In this document: positions 33,203 to 42,893 of the stretch, piece by piece
How the letters are laid out: each line of letters opens with the position of its first letter
Position numbering within the stretch: the stretch's first letter is position 1
Assembly: GCA_016714905.1 (NCBI GenBank)
Contig: JADKBW010000005.1
Span: 62,001 to 126,000, forward strand
Direction: 5' to 3'
Length of the DNA stretch: 64,000 bases
Origin: Flavobacterium sp.
GTDB lineage: Bacteria; Bacteroidota; Bacteroidia; Flavobacteriales; Flavobacteriaceae
Notes under the pieces: model-generated
The model's input: the letters and a program-made list of their open reading frames with translations, nothing else
Told to the model about the DNA's origin: nothing
Database searches by the model: none
Made by a program: the position numbers and the translations under genes

Positions 33203-34174
33203 CTAATTTGTTGTCAGCAGATTTCCTAACAGAATAGCATTGCCATAATAGAACGTGTTATTTCCTTTTTGAAAAGTAACCGCTTTCAAGACAATGGTGT
33301 GTAAGAAACCTGTGCCGTTGGTGGTGGTTGTTACTTCTATCATTCCACTGACATCTGCAACTCCATCTTGCGCAACCCAAATTTCATTGACAGATGGAAA
33401 ATCTGGAAAAATCCCAGCGCAAAAGTAGTCATCGTTACTAGCTGATGTAATGGCAGTGGTAAATAGTCGATACGAAAGTTTATTTGTACTTGAGGAAATT
33501 AGACCTGTTTTTGTAACTCCGAGATCGGCAGTCGACAATAGGTTGGCGTCAAAGTTCTCTACTGAAATTCCCTCTATTCCGTTGATTCGGGCATTGTAAA
33601 GCACATTATTACTGCACAATTTTAGGTCATCTGGACTAAAATCGAATGGAAGTACCGTTGGTGTCGTGCTGTATTCACCGAAAACATAGGTTTCATAAAT
33701 TTGAGTCCCATTAGGTTTTGAAAACACAATATTCTTAAAAATTATATTATGAACAAATCTTGCAATTGCAGTGGCTCCCGTCGTTTCATTGGTCGTATAA
33801 ACGGCAATGGTACTGATTTCAATGGTACCAGCTGATGCGGTCCATTCCTCTGTCGCAATAGGAGTAATTGGGCTTGGAGTCGAACAGATATTAGCAGCAC
33901 CCACCGTGCCATCGTAAGCGCGGTATGTAACACTCACATCACCACCAATCGGAATCACTAAGGGTGAATCTGCCGATCTTATTTCATTCGGAAAAGCATT
34001 TAGGGAACTAGGTATTTTAACAAATAAGGCTTCATTGCCATTCAATTTGTAGAGTGTTTCTCCACAAGTATTTGTTGTTACAGTAGCAAAGTCAATATTT
34101 TCAACTGTCAAATCACCATCATCACATCCGTTGAGTATAAATAAAAGGAAAAGCAAACCGAGAATATTTTTCAT
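33203..34174 (-). CDS. Hypothetical lipoprotein
   Basis: A protein of 323 residues with a lipoprotein signal MKNILGLLFLLFILNGC and an acidic start (DDGDLTVENIDF). The remainder is Thr/Ser/Asn-rich and beta-stranded. Two parallel halves each contain an (E/N)-(E)-(I/W)-(W/T) segment (TEEWTASAGTIEIST and VNEIWVAQDGVADVSGMIEVT), suggesting an internal duplication. I do not recognise the family. The ATG at 34174 places the lipobox correctly and lies 17 bases after a promoter box. It is divergent from the cysteine desulfurase gene. Confidence 0.7.
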   Translation of the reverse strand: MKNILGLLFLLFILNGCDDGDLTVENIDFATVTTNTCGETLYKLNGNEALFVKIPSSLNAFPNEIRSADSPLVIPIGGDVSVTYRAYDGTVGAANICSTPSPITPIATEEWTASAGTIEISTIAVYTTNETTGATAIARFVHNIIFKNIVFSKPNGTQIYETYVFGEYSTTPTVLPFDFSPDDLKLCSNNVLYNARINGIEGISVENFDANLLSTADLGVTKTGLISSSTNKLSYRLFTTAITSASNDDYFCAGIFPDFPSVNEIWVAQDGVADVSGMIEVTTTTNGTGFLHTIVLKAVTFQKGNNTFYYGNAILLGNLLTTN

Positions 34175-34191
34175 GTGATGCATATTTTTGA

Positions 34192-34199
34192 CAAAAATA
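34192..34199 (-). promoter_or_regulatory. -7 promoter box (TATTTTTG) for the lipoprotein gene
   Basis: Perfect TAnnTTTG on the minus strand, 17 bases from ATG 34174. Confidence 0.55.
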
Positions 34200-34255
34200 G
34201 GATTTTAATTGAGATTCGGCAATCAAATCAACGTCGATTAGAAATCGAAAATTCT

Positions 34256-34263
34256 TACCTTTG
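34256..34263 (+). promoter_or_regulatory. -7 promoter box (TACCTTTG) for the cysteine desulfurase gene
   Basis: Perfect TAnnTTTG separated from ATG 34268 by GCGC only, so the transcript should be leaderless. The spacing is the same as at rlmD. Confidence 0.55.
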
Positions 34264-34267
34264 GCGC

Positions 34268-35392
34268 ATGAAAAAAGTATATCTTGATAACGCTGCGACT
34301 ACTGCCATTTATCCCGAAGTAGTTCAAGAGATGATGAAAGTATTGCAAGAAGATTTTGGCAATCCATCGTCCTCTCATAGTTTTGGTCGTCAATCCAAAA
34401 GCGTTCTGGAGTTTTCAAGGAAATCAATTGCGAAATCGCTCAACGCAACGTCTCAGGAAATTATTTTCACTTCAGGTGGAACCGAGTCTAACAACTGGAT
34501 TTTACGCAATGCGGTTACCGTTTTAAAAGTGGAAAGAATCATATCAAGCAAGATCGAACATCATGCAGTATTGCATGTTTTGGATGCGTTGAAAGATGAA
34601 TTTGATATTGTTGTTGATTATGTCAATATTTTGTCCAATGGTGAAGTTGATATCACCCATTTGGTGTCAATACTTTCCGAACCAAAAACAACATTAGTTT
34701 CTTTAATGCATGTTAATAATGAAATCGGAACTGTTTTAGACTTAGATTTAGTGGGACGAATTTGCAAGCAACATCACGCTTATTTCCATTCGGATACCGT
34801 ACAATCGATCGGTAAGTTTTCATTTAATTTGCAAGAACTTCCAATTGATTTCTTAGTCGCTAGTGCCCATAAGTTTCACGGTCCAAAGGGAGTTGGTTTT
34901 GCTTTTATAAGAAAAGGCTTGCCGATTGCTCCAATGGTATTTGGAGGTGAGCAGGAGAAAGGCATACGGCCAGGTACAGAATCGATTCATAATATAGCGG
35001 GAATGGCAAAAGCGTTAGAACTGTCTCTTTCCGATTTAGATAGGCAACAAACCTATATTAGTGACTTGAAAAGTTATTTGATTTCGGAACTTCAATCTGG
35101 TTTTCCTGAGTTTAAAATTAATGGAAATCCCGAAGGATTTTATAACATCATCAACATCCAATTACCATTTTCGGAAGACAAGACGGCTATGATTTTATTT
35201 CACTTGGATATGAAAGGGATTGCAGTATCGCGCGGTAGTGCTTGCCAATCAGGTAGTTCAAAAACCTCACATGTGTTGGCAGAAATACTTTCAGAAAAAG
35301 ACGCAATAAAACCATCTCTCAGAATTTCGCTGAGTAAATACAATACTGCAGCCGACATCGATTATCTGATTTCCGTGTTGAAAGAGCTCTAA
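34268..35392 (+). CDS. NifS/IscS-type cysteine desulfurase
   Basis: A 374-residue PLP enzyme that removes sulfur from cysteine. VYLDNAATTAI opens the protein, FTSGGTESNNWIL binds the cofactor, and the PLP lysine is in SAHKFHGPKGVGF. The active cysteine is in RGSACQSGSSKTSH. It could supply sulfur to Fe-S clusters, to MoaD or to the XdhC-bound cofactor, but linkage to any of these is not shown. A start at 34268 fits family length; the longer frame reaching back to 34175 would cross the promoter box. Confidence 0.92.
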   Translation: MKKVYLDNAATTAIYPEVVQEMMKVLQEDFGNPSSSHSFGRQSKSVLEFSRKSIAKSLNATSQEIIFTSGGTESNNWILRNAVTVLKVERIISSKIEHHAVLHVLDALKDEFDIVVDYVNILSNGEVDITHLVSILSEPKTTLVSLMHVNNEIGTVLDLDLVGRICKQHHAYFHSDTVQSIGKFSFNLQELPIDFLVASAHKFHGPKGVGFAFIRKGLPIAPMVFGGEQEKGIRPGTESIHNIAGMAKALELSLSDLDRQQTYISDLKSYLISELQSGFPEFKINGNPEGFYNIINIQLPFSEDKTAMILFHLDMKGIAVSRGSACQSGSSKTSHVLAEILSEKDAIKPSLRISLSKYNTAADIDYLISVLKEL

Positions 35393-36372
35393 TTCTTCTT
35401 CTTTTTTGCTTTCTCTTTGGCTTTCTCTTGCTTTTTAAAATACCCTTTGAAAAAGAAATTATGTTTTAAAGCTTCCAAGTTTTCATTTAATCGTGAACTC
35501 GCTTGATTGATATTGGTCATCGTAGAATCTATATTCTTTACTAGTTTCGGATCATTCGATAAGTAATTGATTGCGCCTTTACCGTCTTTCACATTGAGAA
35601 TAGTGGCATTTAGATTTTCTACAACTTTGTTGATTTCACGACTAGACTTTTCTAAATTGATTGTTATTGATTTTATCTTATTTGCAACCACAGTATCGCT
35701 CAGCACACCGACAACATTGTCTTTTTTGTTCAAATTGGTAATCAATTGATTTAGTTTGACTACGGATTCCGATGTCCCTTGGCTTGTTATTTTTAGGTAA
35801 CGCATCGTCTTCTTGAGATCATTGGCCATGACCGTATCATTAATCAATATGCCAACAGTGCCTTTGCCCTCCGTAATTTCTTTTGTTATCTTCAATAAGT
35901 CGGCTGTCAAAAGTGCTGCGTTTTGATTGGTTGTATTCAGCGTTGTTAACATATCATCACTTCGAATTCGATTAAAAGAGGTGATGACATCATTGGCTTC
36001 AACAAAATCTGCAACTCCTTTTCCTGGTACGATATTAATGATCATGCTGCCAACTAATCCATCAGAACCAATAGTCGCAATTGCATTTTTTTTGATGTTT
36101 TTAAAAATAGATTTGTCAATAATCATATCTACCCTGATGGCAGTATCATTTATCATCGTAATTTCTTGAACCGTCCCAACATTGATTCCAGCATACCGAA
36201 CATTGTTCCCCAATTGAAGTCCACCTATATTAGTGAAAACAGCTTTCAAATGTTCTGTTTTGCCAAACATTTGTTGTTTGTTGCCAATAAAATAAATAGC
36301 GAGTATGAAAATAAGGAGTCCAATAATGACAAATAAACCGAGCCGTATTTTTTGTGAAGTTGTTTTTTCCAT
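35389..36372 (-). CDS. MlaD-family (MCE) lipid transport protein
   Basis: A 327-residue protein with one N-terminal membrane helix (residues 10-28) and a MCE domain (LKAVFTNIGGLQLGNNVRYAGINVGTV to VGSMIINIVPGKG). A long alpha-helical region follows with repeated KNID/LNKK-type heptads and a very basic tail (KAKEKAKKKKN). It should form the periplasmic ring of an ABC lipid transporter. It is the last gene of the mlaE-mlaF-mlaD operon and converges with the cysteine desulfurase gene, overlapping by 4 bases. Confidence 0.9.
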   Translation of the reverse strand: MEKTTSQKIRLGLFVIIGLLIFILAIYFIGNKQQMFGKTEHLKAVFTNIGGLQLGNNVRYAGINVGTVQEITMINDTAIRVDMIIDKSIFKNIKKNAIATIGSDGLVGSMIINIVPGKGVADFVEANDVITSFNRIRSDDMLTTLNTTNQNAALLTADLLKITKEITEGKGTVGILINDTVMANDLKKTMRYLKITSQGTSESVVKLNQLITNLNKKDNVVGVLSDTVVANKIKSITINLEKSSREINKVVENLNATILNVKDGKGAINYLSNDPKLVKNIDSTMTNINQASSRLNENLEALKHNFFFKGYFKKQEKAKEKAKKKKN

Positions 36373-36378
36373 TTTCTT

Positions 36379-37128
36379 TTATTTAAAAAACGCTTGAATT
36401 TTAGGATCATTAGACGCAGATAATTCCTCAAAGGTGCCTTCCGCATAATTAATACTGTCTACCAAAAGAATCATTCGATTAGAAATAACTCGGGCACAAT
36501 CAACGTCATGAGTAATAATTATGGATGATGTATTGTATTTTTTTTGAATACTCATCATCAAAAGTATGATTTCTTTTGATGTAATTGGATCTAAACCTGT
36601 AGTGGGTTCGTCGTACAAAATAATTTTAGGTTGCAATATTAAAGTTCGTGCCAATGCAATCCGCCGTTTCATTCCGCCGGAAAGTTCACTGGGCATCAAA
36701 TCAAGAGTATGCGCTAAACCAACATTCTCGAGTGCTTCCATGACCATTGGCGTGGTGTCCTCAATGACGCCAAATTTTTTAGTATGTCTTCTCAGGGGAA
36801 ACTCTAAATTTTCTCTAACGGACATGGAGTCATAGAGTGCACTTCCTTGGAAAAGAAACCCAATTTCAGTTCTTAATTCATCAAGTTCGTCCTGCTCTAA
36901 TTCGTTAATCACTTTTCCCATCACTTCAATGGTTCCGCTATCTGGTTCTTCAAGCCCCACCAGGCACTTAATCATCACCGATTTTCCAGACCCTGATTTT
37001 CCCATGATCACCAAGTTTTCTCCTTCGTATAGTTGCATATTAAATCCTGCTAAAACATGATTGTCTCCGTAACTTTTTTTCAAGCTACGAATGTCAATGA
37101 TGGGTTTTGTTTTTTGATTTAACATCAC
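36379..37128 (-). CDS. MlaF-type ABC transporter ATP-binding protein
   Basis: A 249-residue ATPase. Walker A is MGKSGSGKSVMIKCL, the signature is ELSGGMKRRIALAR and Walker B is ILYDEPTTGLD with the switch His in IITHDVD. The MlaF-like signature GGM(K/R)RR distinguishes it from other importers. It powers phospholipid movement between the membranes with MlaE and MlaD. Its start overlaps the mlaE stop by one base. Confidence 0.93.
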   Translation of the reverse strand: MMLNQKTKPIIDIRSLKKSYGDNHVLAGFNMQLYEGENLVIMGKSGSGKSVMIKCLVGLEEPDSGTIEVMGKVINELEQDELDELRTEIGFLFQGSALYDSMSVRENLEFPLRRHTKKFGVIEDTTPMVMEALENVGLAHTLDLMPSELSGGMKRRIALARTLILQPKIILYDEPTTGLDPITSKEIILLMMSIQKKYNTSSIIITHDVDCARVISNRMILLVDSINYAEGTFEELSASNDPKIQAFFK

Positions 37129-37907
37129 TAATTATAAAAAATATTTGAAATAAAAACAGCAATAAAGTCGATGATAAAGAGCAACATTGAACTAAAGACA
37201 ACAGCAGAGTTTGCTGCCAATCCTACACCAGCGGTTCCTTTTTTACAATTGTATCCTTTAAAGCAGCCGACCATTCCGATGGCAAAACCGAAGAAAAATG
37301 TTTTTAGCGTGGATGGAATTACATCACTAAATTCTAAATGATTGAAAACTTGCGTGAAGTAGAGTAGTAGTGACACGTTTCCTTTGATATTTTCTACGAT
37401 GTAGGAGCCATAGATTGCTATGATATCGCCAAAAAACACCAAAATAGGTAACATAAAAGTTGTGGCTAGAACTCGAGTTACGACCAGATACTTAAATGGA
37501 TTCGTTCCTGAAACCTCCATGGCATCAATTTGCTCGGTAACGCGCATTGAACCTAGTTCAGCTCCAATGCCAGAACCAATTCGACCGGCACAAATAAGCG
37601 CTGTGATTATTGGTCCGATTTCTCTAATGATCGATACGCTGACCATCGCGGGAATCCACGACGCGGCACCAAATTGTTCTAAAGTGGGACGAGATTGTAG
37701 CGTAAAAACGAGTCCAATAATAAAACCTGTTGTGGCTACAAGAAACAGAGAACGATTACCCATATAAAAACACTGGCGTAAAAATTCTTTAAATTCAAAT
37801 GGAGGTTTAATGGCTTCTTTGAAAAATCTGAGCGTGAAATAAGAAAGTTCGCCAATTTCAATCAAAAATAGTTGGATGGATTCGTTGATTTTATGGAGGC
37901 CATTCAT
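37128..37907 (-). CDS. MlaE-type ABC transporter permease
   Basis: A 259-residue permease with five or six membrane helices. It carries the MlaE core GFIIGLVFTLQSRPTLEQFGA, IREIGPIITALICAGRIGSGIGAELGSM and the coupling segment EQIDAMEVSGTNPFKYLV. It is the first gene of the mla operon and is preceded by a -7 box 34 bases upstream. Further upstream the sequence turns into the corrupted block at 38059. Confidence 0.93.
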   Translation of the reverse strand: MNGLHKINESIQLFLIEIGELSYFTLRFFKEAIKPPFEFKEFLRQCFYMGNRSLFLVATTGFIIGLVFTLQSRPTLEQFGAASWIPAMVSVSIIREIGPIITALICAGRIGSGIGAELGSMRVTEQIDAMEVSGTNPFKYLVVTRVLATTFMLPILVFFGDIIAIYGSYIVENIKGNVSLLLYFTQVFNHLEFSDVIPSTLKTFFFGFAIGMVGCFKGYNCKKGTAGVGLAANSAVVFSSMLLFIIDFIAVFISNIFYN

Positions 37908-37941
37908 ATTTTATACTTTTGAAGTGGAAAGTTGTCCAACT

Positions 37942-37949
37942 CAAATGTA
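37942..37949 (-). promoter_or_regulatory. -7 promoter box (TACATTTG) for the mla operon
   Basis: Perfect TAnnTTTG on the minus strand, 34 bases upstream of the mlaE ATG. Confidence 0.45.
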
Positions 37950-38058
37950 CAATTTTTAAGTCGATTCAGAATTTTGTTTAAATAAAAAAAATCCAAATTA
38001 TCAGTAGACAAAATGGATATTTCTAATGGTTTGTATGAAAAATTATTTCAATCCTAAT

Positions 38059-39745
<1,687 letters not shown>

Positions 39746-39749
39746 AGTT

Positions 39750-40250
39750 TTATTTTGCAGCAGGTGAAGACGGTATTGGTGGCATATCAGAATTATAGCA
39801 ATCGCGGTGTAATTTCCATACGCCCTCTTCTTTCTTATATATTTCTAACGATTTACCTGTATCCACTGTTTTTCCACTTGAATCTAAAAAAGACCAACTG
39901 TTTTCGGCGGCAAGCATATTTTCGTCGCCCCAGACTTCAACGGTTTTGATCATAATGTGCATCATTGGACCCTTCATCCACATTCCAAATAGTTTTTGAA
40001 TGTTGGCTCTGCCTTCCACAGTTTTGGCGTTTGGTTGCATGAACTTAGCATCAGTGGTATAACAATTAGCTAAACCCACTGAGTCTTTCGAGTTTAAAGC
40101 CTCTACAAAAACTTTTGCTCTTGCTTCCACTTCTGTTTTTGCAGTAGTGGCATCGAATGTCGGTGCAGTAACCTCAGGTTCTTTTTTGCAACTCGTTGTC
40201 AAAACAAAACTTACAACAACAAGTACAACTAGTAAGATTCTTTTTTTCAT
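39750..40250 (-). CDS. DUF4440/SnoaL-like lipoprotein
   Basis: A 166-residue protein. A lipoprotein signal (MKKRILLVVLVVVSFVLTTSC) precedes KKEPEV and an NTF2-like domain: EVEARAKVFVEALNSKDSVGLANCYTTDAKFM, then VEGRANIQKLFGMWM and a final KKEEGVWKLHRDCYNSDMPP. Such proteins resemble ketosteroid isomerase-like DUF4440 domains, usually of unknown substrate. The leader before ATG 40250 (TTTTAATC) is like that of the gene at 9259. The stop lies only a few bases from the corrupted block, so its last codons deserve caution. Confidence 0.8.
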   Translation of the reverse strand: MKKRILLVVLVVVSFVLTTSCKKEPEVTAPTFDATTAKTEVEARAKVFVEALNSKDSVGLANCYTTDAKFMQPNAKTVEGRANIQKLFGMWMKGPMMHIMIKTVEVWGDENMLAAENSWSFLDSSGKTVDTGKSLEIYKKEEGVWKLHRDCYNSDMPPIPSSPAAK

Positions 40251-40334
40251 GATTAAAATGTTTTAGTTAGAATTAATATAATAAAGTTATAAATAATTGA
40301 TAATCAATTACTATAGCGTTAAATTTATTATTAA

Positions 40335-40366
40335 CAAAAAATCCGTTCTGCTTTCACAAAACGGAT
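40335..40366 (-). terminator. Intrinsic terminator of lpdA
   Basis: On the minus strand ATCCGTT pairs with AACGGAT across a 12-base loop and is followed by TTTTTT. It lies 25 bases after the lpdA stop. Confidence 0.8.
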
Positions 40367-40390
40367 CTTATTTAAAACACTAAAATTGTA

Positions 40391-41779
40391 TTACAAATGA
40401 ATCACTTCCCCATAAGCATCAGCAACCGCTTCCATCACCGCTTCACTCATCGTTGGGTGCGGGTGAATCGCTTTTAAAATATCGTGTCCAGTAGTTTCTA
40501 ATTTACGCGCTACAACCGCTTCCGCAATCATATCGGTAACACCAGCACCAATCATGTGACATCCTAACCATTCACCATATTTGGCATCAAAAATCACTTT
40601 TACAAATCCATCTGGCGTTCCAGCTGCTTTTGCTTTTCCCGACGCCGTAAAAGGGAATTTTCCAATTTTCAAATCGTAACCTTTTTCACGAGCTTGTTTT
40701 TCTGTCAAACCAACAGAAGCAATTTCTGGCGTCGCATAGGTACAACCAGGAACGTTTCCGTAATCAATAGGATGCACATGCATACCTGCAATTTTCTCCA
40801 CACAATTGATTCCTTCCGCAGACGCAACGTGTGCTAATGCTTGTCCTGGAGTTACGTCTCCAATCGCATAATATCCTGGAATATTGGTTTGATTATAAGC
40901 GTTCACCAAGATCTTGTCTTTATCAACGGCAATACCGCATTCTTCCAAACCAATGTTTTCGATGTTGGTTTTAATTCCAACAGCTGAAAGTAAGATTTCG
41001 GCTTCTAGTATTTCTTCTCCTTTGGCCGTTTTTACAGTTGCTTTTACACCTGTACCTGACGTATCGATTTTTTCTACTGAAGAAGAAGTCATTATTTTTA
41101 CACCGGCTTTCTTCATTGAGCGCTCCATTTGTTTTGAGATGTCTTCATCCTCAACAGGAACAATATTCGGCATAAATTCTACTATAGTAACGTCAGTGCC
41201 CATGGCATTGTAAAAGTGAGCAAACTCAACACCAATTGCTCCAGAACCCACGATGATCATCGATTTTGGCTGCGAAGGAAGTGTCATCGCCTGACGATAA
41301 CCTATTACTTTCTTACCATCTTGTGGTAAATTTGGTAACTCGCGTGACCGTGCGCCTGTAGCGATAATAATATGATCAGCGGAATATTCAGTTACTTTTC
41401 CATCTGCTGCGGTAACGTCAACTTTTTTACCTGGTTTGATTTTTCCAAATCCTTCGATGACATCAATTTTATTTTTCTTCATCAAGAACTGAACGCCTTT
41501 GCTCATTCCGTCTGCAACACCGCGACTTCTCGCTACAACCGCATTAAAGTCTTTGTCGAATGAAGAAATCGTCAATCCGTAATCAGACGCGTGTTTTAGG
41601 TAATCAAAAACTTGAGCAGATTTCAGCAAGGCTTTCGTTGGAATACAACCCCAATTCAAGCATACGCCACCCAAACTTTCTTTTTCAATTACGGCTACTT
41701 TAAAGCCCAATTGCGAGGCACGAATGGCAGTAACATAACCGCCTGGACCACTTCCTAAAACTATAATATCGTATTTCAT
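40391..41779 (-). CDS. lpdA: Dihydrolipoyl dehydrogenase
   Basis: A 462-residue FAD disulfide oxidoreductase, the E3 component of 2-oxo-acid dehydrogenase complexes and glycine cleavage. FAD site GSGPGGYVTAIRASQLG, redox disulfide GGVCLNWGCIPTKALL (Cys pair separated by four residues), NAD site IVGSGAIGVEFAHFY, second FAD contact YAIGDVTPGQALAH and the interface His-Glu in HPHPTMSEAVMEA are all intact. It is monocistronic with its own terminator. Confidence 0.97.
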   Translation of the reverse strand: MKYDIIVLGSGPGGYVTAIRASQLGFKVAVIEKESLGGVCLNWGCIPTKALLKSAQVFDYLKHASDYGLTISSFDKDFNAVVARSRGVADGMSKGVQFLMKKNKIDVIEGFGKIKPGKKVDVTAADGKVTEYSADHIIIATGARSRELPNLPQDGKKVIGYRQAMTLPSQPKSMIIVGSGAIGVEFAHFYNAMGTDVTIVEFMPNIVPVEDEDISKQMERSMKKAGVKIMTSSSVEKIDTSGTGVKATVKTAKGEEILEAEILLSAVGIKTNIENIGLEECGIAVDKDKILVNAYNQTNIPGYYAIGDVTPGQALAHVASAEGINCVEKIAGMHVHPIDYGNVPGCTYATPEIASVGLTEKQAREKGYDLKIGKFPFTASGKAKAAGTPDGFVKVIFDAKYGEWLGCHMIGAGVTDMIAEAVVARKLETTGHDILKAIHPHPTMSEAVMEAVADAYGEVIHL

Positions 41780-41872
41780 TTTTACTTGTATTTGCGTGAT
41801 TTAAATATGGTGCGAAAATAAGGATTTATTTTTAAAAGTTGCTATACCGAATAAGACATTCGACGCGCGAAT

Positions 41873-42841
41873 TTAAAACGTAATGGTCATTCCAATCAGA
41901 TTGGTATCGTTGATTCTGTTATAGTTGTAACTTGTTTTGTATTTCGTTTGATTCGGAATCAAATTGGTAACTTTTGTTGACTTTGTAATTCTCCTGTCTG
42001 CTGCATTTTTCCCAATAACGTAGCCAATTAAGATACCAATCGGATAGTCGGATGCCCAATGTACTTGGCCGCTCATCATATTAAAGGCTAGGGCAGCTCC
42101 TAATGAATAACCAACAGGTTTAATCCACTTGAGTTCAGGATAGTTCTGTGCAATGACCGTGATTGTCGCCATATAAGTGGCCATATGCCCGGATGGCATG
42201 GCATCGTAATTGGGCGTGTTGCTAGCGAAAGCAGAAAAACTTGGAAAAGGTTGCCAAGCACCGCCGTCTTGGGTGGCCGCAATGGGACTTTGTCTGCCCG
42301 TGATTCTTTTGATGGTTTGAGTCGCTACGCCAACGGACAAGAGCACTTCAACGAGTTCACTTGAGGTATTTAATGCCCTGTAGTCATCTGGACCAATTTT
42401 CCCAACGGCATAAAAGAATCCGCTCAAGAGGAGCGTTGTATTGCCCGTTCCAATAAAATAAACTGCAGATGAAGTGCTTGTCGGAAACATTTCAATGCCA
42501 AACACTCTTTTGTAGGTTGAAGGTTCATCCCAGCCGCCAATCCGATTGCCAATTCTTTGGGATTCGTCTACTATATTTTGGTCTACTGGAAGTAGCGCAA
42601 TCGTAGAACCAAGGACAATGGCGTCCCATTTCAAATTTTCTTTTTGAATCGTAAAATTCCCAAGAGCAACAAGGTCGTTTGGAATATTTTTGAAAATATC
42701 AAGGAACTTTGGTTTTTGATAAGTATAAGTTACTCCATCATTAATTTGAATGCTTTGGGTTGAAACAGCAATACTATCCTGCATTTGTGCGTGACAAAAA
42801 CCCATATATAGCAGTAAAAATATACTAATTGATCTTTTCAT
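41873..42841 (-). CDS. PAP2 family phosphatase, secreted or membrane-attached
   Basis: A 322-residue protein with a signal peptide (MKRSISIFLLLYMGFCHAQ) and the three PAP2 motifs: KRITGRQSP (KxxxxxxRP-like), MPSGHMA (PSGH) and GQVHWASDYPIG (SRxxxxxHxxxD-like). It probably removes phosphate from lipid phosphates or undecaprenyl pyrophosphate in the periplasm. Hydrophobic stretches around residues 70-85, 135-155 and 250-280 suggest some membrane contact. ATG 42841 is chosen because the signal peptide begins there. It is followed by lpdA after about 90 bases without a clear terminator. Confidence 0.85.
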   Translation of the reverse strand: MKRSISIFLLLYMGFCHAQMQDSIAVSTQSIQINDGVTYTYQKPKFLDIFKNIPNDLVALGNFTIQKENLKWDAIVLGSTIALLPVDQNIVDESQRIGNRIGGWDEPSTYKRVFGIEMFPTSTSSAVYFIGTGNTTLLLSGFFYAVGKIGPDDYRALNTSSELVEVLLSVGVATQTIKRITGRQSPIAATQDGGAWQPFPSFSAFASNTPNYDAMPSGHMATYMATITVIAQNYPELKWIKPVGYSLGAALAFNMMSGQVHWASDYPIGILIGYVIGKNAADRRITKSTKVTNLIPNQTKYKTSYNYNRINDTNLIGMTITF

Positions 42842-42893
42842 ACACGTCAAATAAAAATATCGAGGACCTTATTTTCCAGTTTTTCAACGGAAA

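Noticed and set aside
37986..38025. Terminator-like hairpin (AAATCCA with TGGATATTT)
   Set aside because: The stem is short and imperfect, and it adjoins the corrupted block, so it cannot be judged.
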